DNA of 64,000 bases from Glebionis coronaria (taxonomy: Eukaryota > Streptophyta > Magnoliopsida > Asterales > Asteraceae), in NCBI GenBank assembly GCA_025667525.1, contig CM046878.1, positions 514,670,274-514,734,273 on the forward strand, given 5' to 3'. Shown here piece after piece: positions 56,058 through 64,000 of this stretch. The notes under the pieces are model-generated. The model saw nothing but the letters and a program-made list of their open reading frames with translations, was not told the DNA's origin and did no database searches. Each line of letters opens with the position of its first letter. Position 1 is the stretch's first letter. A program made the position numbers and the translations under genes.

Positions 56058-58205
56058 CATTGAGGGGATCGAGTCGAGCTCATGACTCGGTAATCAAAAA
56101 TGAGGTGCCTCGTGGGGGAGATCCCATGCTTATCTTTTAGGCTTACTATTCACTAATAAGGGGACTTGTACCCTTTCAACTCGTTGTCTCGTGGTTGTTT
56201 GTGATTGTGTTATCTAGATCATCATTATCTACGATTGAAGACTCTCGTGTTCGTTTACGTGAGCCTCCATCGTTCGTTTGAGGAAGTTTTTCACGAATCC
56301 ATGACATATCCTTTATTGTTCTAACAATTATCTTTTAGCATACTTAATAAATGGCTTTAGATATATTGTTGATCACCCTTTCCATGCTAGATCCTAAGCA
56401 TTCGACTCTTCGTCTCTAGTATGGGGGTGCTCCACCTTTAGACTTGAAACATTAAGGACAATGTTTACTTTTAGTATGGGGGGTGAATAGGTACTTGCTT
56501 TGCTACGCCCTCACGCTTTCCAACTTTCAATGTTTTGTTTTGCTAATAAGGCTAAAAATGGCAAAATTTTAAAATTTTTCTTAGTTTTAATAAGTGTTTT
56601 TAAGACACGAATGTATATTTTCCGATGGGTAGAATAAGAGTTAATTTTTGACTTGATGGGCATTTGGAGCCATTTACATTCCTTAACCCACTTAATTCAA
56701 GTTTTGCTAGACTTTTATATAGGGAGCTTTAAAACGCGAAAGTCTTAATTCATTCGGGTTAAGAACAAGAACTTTTCGCAAGTTCCTATAATTGATTCTA
56801 GAAAGTCACTTATCAAGGGAACTATAAAACGCATTCTCTAAACTTGAAAAAGTCCAAGAAAGTGCAAGATCCTATAGGTGGCTTGAAAACCCAAAACTTT
56901 GATTTGATATAGTCTTAATGAAAGCTAATCCAAATTTGACTTAATTATGACTTGCATGGCTAAGTATTCACGAGTCTCTTTAATTAGAGGTCTTTATATA
57001 GTGAAGAACGAGAAATGATAGAGTTAGACAAGTGATCATGCTAAACGTAGAGCATGAAAGTGTTCTTTCAAAAACTCATGTGTTTTTAATTGTGGTTTTT
57101 TCTTCCCATAAGATCAATGCATTAGGAATAAATCATAATTGCAATAAGTAAGGTCGTACGATTTGAAAGGTTACTTAGCCTCTAGCGCAAGATCGTTTAA
57201 AAGTTGCTCGGGGTTGAATAGAGTTCATAGCCAAGGCATAACTTATTGAAGCGGGACGCGAAGATTGGCGATTATCCAAAAAGGCCCTAACAAGGCATGA
57301 GGAGCTCTATTTTTGCTAAAGATCCAAAGATGATGTGAAGTATCATTATTCCTAAATCAATATGAAGGATCGAGACACACGACGAGAAGCAATTTCTCCC
57401 CTAAAGATCATGGAGAAAGTCTATCCAAAAAGACCCTAACAAGGTATGAGGATAAATATATCCAAGTCCAAAAAGGAGGCGGATCGTTGTATATCAAAAT
57501 CCAAAGTAAAGATTGAAGAAAAATGATGAAGTCGTGGTCCAATATGAAGAATCTCTCAAAAACGTCAAGTGAAGAAATTCCAAATATATGAAGAGAAGAC
57601 CATAATTTCAAGAACGTCTTCCCAAGATTTGAAGTATGAAGTACATGCCAAATATCGGTCCGAGAAAGGTCTCAAATCGTGAAACGAGTTATGCCAAGAT
57701 ATGAACTTAAGGAGATACACGAGAAGCCGTTTTAAAAGATTTTGTCCTTCGGCTAACTATTGATCAAATCGTGCTACTTTGCTTTCAGACTAATAACTAC
57801 TTAAATAAGTCAATATGAATCACTTGTGATCCATGACAAATAGATAAAAAAATGCTAGTAACCCATTTCCTTTTATAATAACTAGGATTGCGGGGAGAAA
57901 AAGTATTACACAATTTGGACGTATGAGTAGTGTTAGCATTGTGACTTGTACCAACAATGATCTCGTTTTTGCACTTAGCATGGAATGTATGACAATCAAG
58001 GATGACAAAGTTTACTCTAAGGGACATTTACTTGTTTCTATTCTTTGACCCTAAAAGTCACTTTTGTGATGAAAATCATATATTATGTCTTTACACATCA
58101 TCGTAGTATGTTGCAAGTCTTTTACTCTTCAATAAAGGTTAATAAAATTGAACTTTGGTGATGCTTAGATACTTTATTCTAGCATTGCGTGAGGGCACGG
58201 CAATG
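56058..58205 (+). other. Athila 3' non-coding region, no envelope-like frame
   Basis: About 2.1 kb without a long frame. AGTATGGGGG occurs at 56418 and 56473, the same core as the polypurine tract at 58210. A CCAAAAAGRCCCTAACAAGG motif is repeated at about 57277 and 57426. Some Athila elements carry an envelope-like gene here; this copy shows none. Confidence 0.65.
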
Positions 58206-58221
58206 GCTTAGTATGGGGGAG
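58206..58221 (+). other. Athila polypurine tract
   Basis: GCTTAGTATGGGGGAG directly precedes the 3' LTR. Confidence 0.85.
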
Positions 58222-61200
58222 TGATGAGATGGCATTTATACATGATCTCATCGTTCTTTTCGGGCTTTAAATGCATAAAAATGTCATAGAATACCATATA
58301 TATGCTTGTGTTTGTTTACTTGTGTATTTTAGGTATGGATATCGTGAAAAAGACAAAAGATCACAAGTTACAAGGAAAAACGGACACGAGAAACGAAGCC
58401 GTACAAAGAACCGGGCCCTAATCATGGAATTCTCAACAAATACCCTTGCAGATTTGAAGACATACAAGATTGATCCTCAATTATTGAAGAAATGACACTT
58501 AAAACCCTTGTATATTAATAATTACAAGTTTGGTCCTTTAAGTTTGTCAAAATTACACAAAAGGTCCCTCAACTTTGAAGAAATGGCAAGATTAGTCCCT
58601 CAACAATTTCAAATTGTCAAATATGGTCCCTCATCAAGCCAAAGATACATTGAAGACCTTTGAAGATCAAGAATGTCCAAAATCAGTCCTTCAAATATGC
58701 AAAAGTGTCAAAAATAACCCTTGATAACCTTTTTTCCAAAGTTTGGTGCCAAAAGTGACAAATGGTGAAAGTTAATATAAAGGGAAATACGTTTTCTAGG
58801 CTGAAATACCTTATTTACCAAAAATCCCAAAGAACAAGGACCAAAGGTGTCTATTTGAAACATTCAAACTGAAAATGCGCCAAACAAACACCTTTCCCCC
58901 AAAATCGGATCAAAATCCTTACTGTTCATCTTTTACCCCACCCAGAATTACCACTACTTAAACTTAGGGTAAAATACAATTACCTTTGCACATGAGTGAT
59001 TCACATGTGCAGAAACTCATCCAAACCATAAAACCCTTATTCCCACTCACAAAGGACCCCACCCCCAATTCCCTTTCCACCAATCAGAATGCAACTTAGC
59101 CTCCAAGTTATGTGACGTGTCAAAATCAACAGCTATGATTCATTGCTTCATTCCAAAGCTAAAATGAACAGCCTTGATCAACTTGGACAGCTTAAATTTA
59201 GAAAACGTCTAGAAGACTCAAGGGCATAATAGGGAATTCAGTTCTAGGGTTTGTGAATAGTGTTTAGCCATGCATTTGCCTATAAAAAGAGACCTCAACA
59301 TGTGAGAGTCCCTTTGTTCCAGATTTTAGATTTTAATCTTTGTAATTCCTTTTTATGAAATAAAGTTTGAATTTCTTAAAATTTTGAGTTCTAATCTGTT
59401 ATTTATAAAAGTTTGGTGTTTGAGAAGCTAAAATCTGAGTTCCATTATCTTGTTTGAAGGTTTTTGAGGCAAGGTTTTAAGTGATAAAGCTTGTGCATCA
59501 AAAATCAGAAGTAGGCATTATTTTTTATCTCACCTTGTGGTTTGTTCTTCTTACCAGCTTGGAAGCTGGTACTTGTTTTGCTAGTACCTCAGCTCAAACA
59601 ATCCAAGGCCTGGATGTAGGTCTTGGAGGTTTGCATCTTCTTCCCTTTTCATTTTCTCTTTAAGTTTCTGATTATTTGTGATTTTTGTGGATTTATGCTT
59701 GAATCTGTGTTATTGTGGTTGAATATTGTTGATTTGGCTTGGTTTGATGTTATTGAGGTGTTATTGATCTGATTTGTGGGTTGAATCTTCATAAGCCTTT
59801 GAAAATTTGTGGAATCAAGTTTTAAAAGGGTGTTTGGGATTACTGCATTAGTTGGATTTGTGGTTTGCTAAGTGTTTGTTTTGTGTAAGCAAGTTTTGGT
59901 ATCTGTTATTTAGGTGCTTGTGTTCATCTGTTTGCAGGTTTTGTGGGTTTGATCACATAGATTCATTATTTGGCTATAAAATCTAAAATACTTGGTAAAA
60001 TTGGCTAAGATTTTGAGGACACCTAGATCTAGGCTTAGGCTAGGGCTAACAAGTGCTAAATCATAGTTAATCACACCAGGGAAGAAGGATTTGAGGCTTG
60101 AAATTGGATTAAGTGTCAAGTATATCAGCAAAACTTGTTTCTGCATATGTTCATTGTTCATCAGTAACTTCTAGTGCTTTGATCTTGCTATTTACTTTGA
60201 TTCAATGTTTGATTCTTGTTGCTTTGTGTTTGTTCTTAGTTTATATAGCTACCTGTTAAGTTTGGTTGGCTTATTGTGGCTAAATCTGCTTATTAAGTGC
60301 TTAACTGCTTATTTACATATCTGGAGCATTTCTGGTAACTGTTTGGCTTATTGTGGCTTATTGTGTGAACCAATTTGTGATTTTATTGTTGCTATTGACT
60401 CCTTGTGATTCACTGATCACAAGGGTGCCTTTGTTTCCAATTGAATCAAACCAGAACTCTCATATAAGCTTGGTCAAATAGTCAAAGCAGTGGGAACTCC
60501 TTTCCCCTGCTAGTTGCCACTGTTAGTGTAAATTTGGGGTCAGCTTATCAATAAGCTATAATAGCTTATTCCAACCAGCAACAACTTTGTTTTTGTAATA
60601 GGTGCTCATATTTTGACCCATTGGTTCATACTGGAGCATTTGGGTGGTTGACTTTTAGGTTTGACTAGAAAACCAACTCCTTTGACTTTTACATAAGTTC
60701 ATTTGTGCTTATTCTGGCTTATTGGTTGTGCTTATTGGATTTTTGTTGATTGATATTGCTTATTGAGTCCATTTGAAAGCTTTTGCAAGTTGAATCAAGT
60801 CCTGAGGTGCATTATTTCTCAAAACGACTATTTTGTCGTTTTGTGGATTTTTGCTTTTCTATTTTCTGGCTTATTGAGTGAGCTTTTTCAAAAATTCTTT
60901 TTACAGATCTCATAAGCATCCCAAAAGAAGGTTGTGTATCAAATTAGAGCTTATGGCATTAGCTTATGGCTTAATGGGCTGAAAAGCCCAATAAGAATAA
61001 GTTTTGTGTTCAATAAGCTATGATAAGCTCATTTTCAGCTTTTGGGCGTTTAGAGTTTTGTTCTTAGAATTGAATTTTAAGTCAGATACGGCTTTTCCAA
61101 GTCAATTGGGCCAAGTTTGACTTTTTGGGCCCAAAAGCCCATTTGTGTTGACTGAATTTGGATTTGGCCCATTTGAGGGCCCAATAGGGGTATTTTGGTA

Positions 61201-61984
61201 ATTTCACTTTGATTTTTTGATTATTTAGGTTAAAATAAACTAGTTTTCAAGTTTTTAGAATTTTTTATAATTTTTGGATTTTTAATATTATTTTATTATT
61301 ATTTTATTATTATTTTTAAAATTTCACATTTTCCAACTTTTTACATTTTTCTTAGGTTTAATACATTAAAATAGGAATTTAGCAACTTTTAGAATAATTT
61401 TATCACTTTTAGATTAATTTTTATAATTATTTTAAGTTTTAATAGTTTTTAAATCATTTTAAATAGTTTTTATTAGTTTAAAATTTTCTAAAAAATATTT
61501 TTTAATCTTTTTAGATCATTTTAGTGGTTTACCAATTGAAAAATCTTTATTTGGGCTTTTTGATAATTTATTTGATTTTTAGGGCTTTAATTAGCATTTA
61601 AAAATTGAATATTTAATTATTTAAAAGGTTTGAAAAAGTTTTGATCATTGGTAAACTCTTAGTTTATTATTTTTGACTTTTGGTGAATTTTTGGTAATTT
61701 TTAGAATTTATTTTTATTTTTTCTGGTTTTTAAGGTTCTACGTTTTAACTTTCTAGTAGTGATTTTTTTTTGTTAATTTTTATTTTTACGTCTTCGTCAT
61801 TTTCTTTTCTCATCCCCTTCTAAACCAACTATTAATCACAAACCTTGAACATCTTAGTCACACACATATACCTCCTTTTTCATCACCTTAAGGGTCATTA
61901 ACACTTGATTTTTCCTAAAGTCATTTGTTTGATACTTACCACTTTTACGCCTTTTTCCTAAGAGGTCGTATTTTACCACAATCA
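58222..61984 (+). repeat. Athila 3' LTR (3763 bp)
   Basis: Near-identical to 45879-49662. It lacks about 10 bp near 60249 and about 11 bp near 61877 relative to the 5' copy, plus scattered substitutions. Confidence 0.95.
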
Positions 61985-62317
61985 GAAGCCGAGTTTGTGA
62001 GTGCCGGAAAAGCATGCCAACAAGCTCTATGGATGAAGCAAGCGCTTGTTGATTACGGGATTTCTCTTGATGATGTTCCCATCATGTGCGATAATAAAGG
62101 CGCTATAGACCTAAGCAAGAATCCCGTGCAACATTCGCGAACCAAACACATAGAAATTAGACACCATTTCCTTAGGGATAATGTTCAAAAGGGGAACATT
62201 ACTATTGAAAAGGTGCCCTCCGAGGACAACTTAGCCGATATCTTCACTAAGCCACTTAAGAGGGAACCTTTTAATTACTTGCGTCTAGGTCTAGGATTAA
62301 TGGAACATCTTCCTTAA
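61985..62317 (+). pseudogene. Copia RNase H, C-terminal part
   Basis: Continuation of pol after the Athila insertion: EAEFVSAGKACQQALWMKQA, IMCDNKGAIDLSKNPVQHSR, TKHIEIRHHFLRDNVQKGNI and EDNLADIFTKPL, the typical end of Copia RNase H. The terminal stop is at 62315. Confidence 0.9.
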
Positions 62318-62998
62318 ATTCTTTTCTTCTTGTGTGTTTTCTTTTACCACTTTGAGTCCTTGAGTCTTTTAAACTCATTTTGAAAAATCTTCTCCTCTCC
62401 TTTTCAAAATTCTCAAAGTCTCTTTCGAAAATGGTTGAGAAATTCGTTTGACATTGTTAATTCAATCTAAAAACGATTTTTCATAGATTCTCGCTATTAA
62501 TCTAGAGCTTACATAATTCATATGTATGATTCTCTCAAACATAGCAAGAACAAGATAGAATCATGGAGGATCATTGTGTCATGACTTAAGGTCTTGTCAT
62601 ACACACCTCCTACATCGATTTTTTAATCCATGTATTTTGGTCAAATCTCTATTTGGTAAGTTTGCATATGTTTTCTTTGTCTATCTTTGCTTTTAAGCAT
62701 ATCTATATGATAAGTTAGACTAGAAAAATAAGATTTGCTGAAAAATCTTCCTCCAAACACCAAACCCTGCTTCTGCAGGCGGTTCTATATGTGAGCCGCG
62801 GTACCTTATTGATAAGGTACCGCCACCCTAGATAATGAACCGCCTACAGTGGCCTTCCTTTTTCGGGTTTTTGTCTGAAACTCCAGATTTGCTCCAACAT
62901 TTTTGAGAATCTTTGTTTCAAACCCTTTGACCACCCCAAAAATACCCTAAGCCTTCCCTATTGAAACCATAAGCATTTTGCATTACTTCACATCCAAA
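62318..62998 (+). other. Copia 3' untranslated region, first part
   Basis: No frame was supported. It contains the third palindromic cassette at 62775-62849. Confidence 0.6.
62775..62849 (+). repeat. Palindromic cassette, 3' untranslated copy
   Basis: The central 26-nt unit (62798-62823) has arms GCGGTACCTTAT/ATAAGGTACCGC around TG. The outer arms GGCGGTTC (62779) and GAACCGCC (62837) are perfectly complementary and enclose it. Confidence 0.85.
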
Positions 62999-63352
62999 AT
63001 GTCTTATTCTCCCAATGAAAGCCTTGAATCTCCTCCATTTTCTCCAATTGCTTTCAATCCAAACCCACCCAAGAACACTCTTAATCACATGTCTCCTACC
63101 AAGAATGTTGATTGTGGAACATCTTTTCTTCCACCACCACCCTTTAGTGTTCTTCCTCCTTCTCATGATAATGTCATGCACCATGGAACATATTGTCATT
63201 GTTGTCAATATCAACATCTTGCTATGGCACACATCTATGAGGAGTTGAGCTACATCAAGAGTCTCTTAATCAAGCCTCCTCTTCACTTTGATTATGAGAT
63301 CTCCAACAAGCCACCACCACCACCCTCCGCTATTACCTTGTCTTTCATATAA
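62999..63352 (+). CDS. Small 3' ORF of the Copia element (117 aa), function unknown
   Basis: ATG at 62999. The protein is Pro-rich (MSYSPNESLESPPFSPIAFN; PPPPF; a terminal PPPPP run) with a Cys/His cluster HHGTYCHCCQYQH in the middle, followed by a short helix-like segment. It lies between RNase H and the 3' LTR, where SIRE-type elements can carry an additional frame. There is no signal peptide or membrane segment. It may be a real small protein, a remnant of a longer frame, or chance; no homologue was recognised. Confidence 0.4.
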   Translation: MSYSPNESLESPPFSPIAFNPNPPKNTLNHMSPTKNVDCGTSFLPPPPFSVLPPSHDNVMHHGTYCHCCQYQHLAMAHIYEELSYIKSLLIKPPLHFDYEISNKPPPPPSAITLSFI

Positions 63353-63778
63353 GCATTGGTTGCTTATCCATAAGACACCAAATTCAACCCAAATCTTAGA
63401 ATTCTAGGATAACTAGGATTAGATTTATGCTTTTGGCTTGTTTCTTTTTCCATACTTCTTTGTATGATGTTCTTTTAGTAACCTATCTTGGATCCTTGTC
63501 TTTGTGTTCTCTTCTCTTTTAATTTTTTTTGTGACCTATTGCTATATATTGTTGGTTGTTTCTTTTGTTCAACTAACCCTTCTATGTAGCTTGTCACCAT
63601 ATCTCGATTCCTCGGTGCCCCAAGCTAAAGGGAGTAAGCACCAAGGGGGAGTCTTTACAAAGTCCGTTTCTTCAACACCGGCTTACGCAACCTTTTTGCT
63701 TCGACAAAGGGGGAGAAATGAATAAACTCGTCTTCGAAAATCTTGTTTTTGTGTGATTGAGTTTATGTATTGTCAGAA
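63353..63778 (+). other. Copia 3' untranslated region, second part, with extra purine tracts
   Basis: No frame was supported. ACCAAGGGGGAG (about 63641) and ACAAAGGGGGAG (about 63705) resemble the polypurine tract next to the LTR. Confidence 0.6.
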
Positions 63779-63794
63779 TCAAAAAGGGGGAGAC
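63779..63794 (+). other. Copia polypurine tract
   Basis: TCAAAAAGGGGGAGAC directly before the 3' LTR. Confidence 0.85.
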
Positions 63795-64000
63795 TGTTAA
63801 TGCAATAATGACTAAAAACGTTACTTGCATTTTTCGGTCTCGCTTAGTTTTGATTACGACAATATGTAAAAACAAGCATTTACGAAAACAACGAAAAATG
63901 AATTCTTGAGTTCAAGTATTTTTCATTTTACCCATTTTCACTTAAGGTATGGATAAACAAGTACTAACCTTAATCAAGTGATCAAGTGATTTAATCTTTT
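63795..64000 (+). repeat. Copia 3' LTR, first 206 bp (cut by window end)
   Basis: Starts TGTTAATGCAATAATG; collinear with 39789-39994 with two C/T differences. Confidence 0.95.

Larger units (their letters stand above)
45879..61984 (+). mobile_element. Athila Ty3-gypsy retrotransposon, 16.1 kb, recent
   Basis: Complete at both ends: TGATGAGATGG start, CACAATCA end, perfect 5-bp duplication GAAGC. LTRs of 3784 and 3763 bp look about 98-99 percent identical; two small deletions of about 10 bp explain the length difference. The primer site TGGCGCCGCTGCCGGGG matches the tRNA-Asp type of Athila elements with one change. Gag-pol is a single frame broken only by four nonsense codons. No envelope-like frame was found downstream. 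Confidence 0.95.
39789..64000 (+). mobile_element. SIRE-like Copia retrotransposon, split by Athila, extends past the window
   Basis: A 5' LTR, tRNA-Met primer site, gag with zinc knuckle, then integrase before reverse transcriptase (Copia order), RNase H, a long 3' untranslated region with a small frame and purine tracts, and the beginning of the 3' LTR. The 206 visible bases of the 3' LTR differ from the 5' LTR at two positions, both C/T. Despite this, gag and pol carry frameshifts and several stops. Its own length without Athila is at least 8.1 kb. SIRE affinity is inferred from the long 3' region and the purine tracts. Confidence 0.85.

Overview
This window is eukaryotic plant DNA with no host gene that I can support. 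It is a nest of transposable elements: LTR retrotransposons of the plant lineages Tekay/Del (chromodomain), Tat (second RNase H), Athila (tRNA-Asp-type primer site) and Copia/SIRE-like, plus L1-type LINE fragments, a hAT-type DNA element with an 8-bp duplication, a MITE and microsatellites. The AT-rich base composition, the element lineages and the wording of the gag and LINE proteins suggest a eudicot, perhaps Asteraceae. The family-level guess is weak.

Layout. 1-4504 is AT-rich DNA with a minus-strand LINE tail. 4513-11347 is a hAT-like element with matching ends and a perfect 8-bp duplication. Inside it lies a Copia piece in the odd order internal 3' part, one LTR, internal 5' part, followed by a GTGG minisatellite and AT-rich DNA. 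11514-12153 holds a (TA)n tract, a 391-bp MITE and a (CT)n(AT)n tract. 13323-34605 is an old Tekay/Del element with about 3.85-kb LTRs. A LINE has landed in its leader (17854-19455) and a minus-strand Tat element in its 3' LTR (28219-33769). 34606-39788 is non-coding and unusual. A short LTR (34959-35240) and a primer-site-like sequence are followed by about 15 tandem units of about 150 bp, each made of four successive hairpins. From 39789 to beyond the window end is a SIRE-like Copia element, whose RNase H is split by a 16.1-kb Athila element (45879-61984) with a perfect 5-bp duplication GAAGC.

How the parts relate. The order of insertion can be read from the nesting. Tekay/Del is oldest, Tat entered its 3' LTR, Copia entered the hairpin region, and Athila entered Copia most recently. 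All protein-coding elements carry nonsense codons or frameshifts; in the two young elements most of the nonsense codons could come from one transition each. Any present mobility would need proteins supplied from elsewhere.

The main discovery candidate is the hairpin array at 35262-37480, with divergent continuation to about 37840. In each unit the paired arms change together while loops and spacers drift. A second, unrelated array at 5071-5595 and the LTRs at 8086-8830 and 34959-35240 show the same design. A second candidate is a 26-nt palindrome inside a roughly 70-bp nested-stem cassette, present three times in the Copia element (LTR, gag, 3' untranslated region). These readings were made by eye, without alignment software or database searches.
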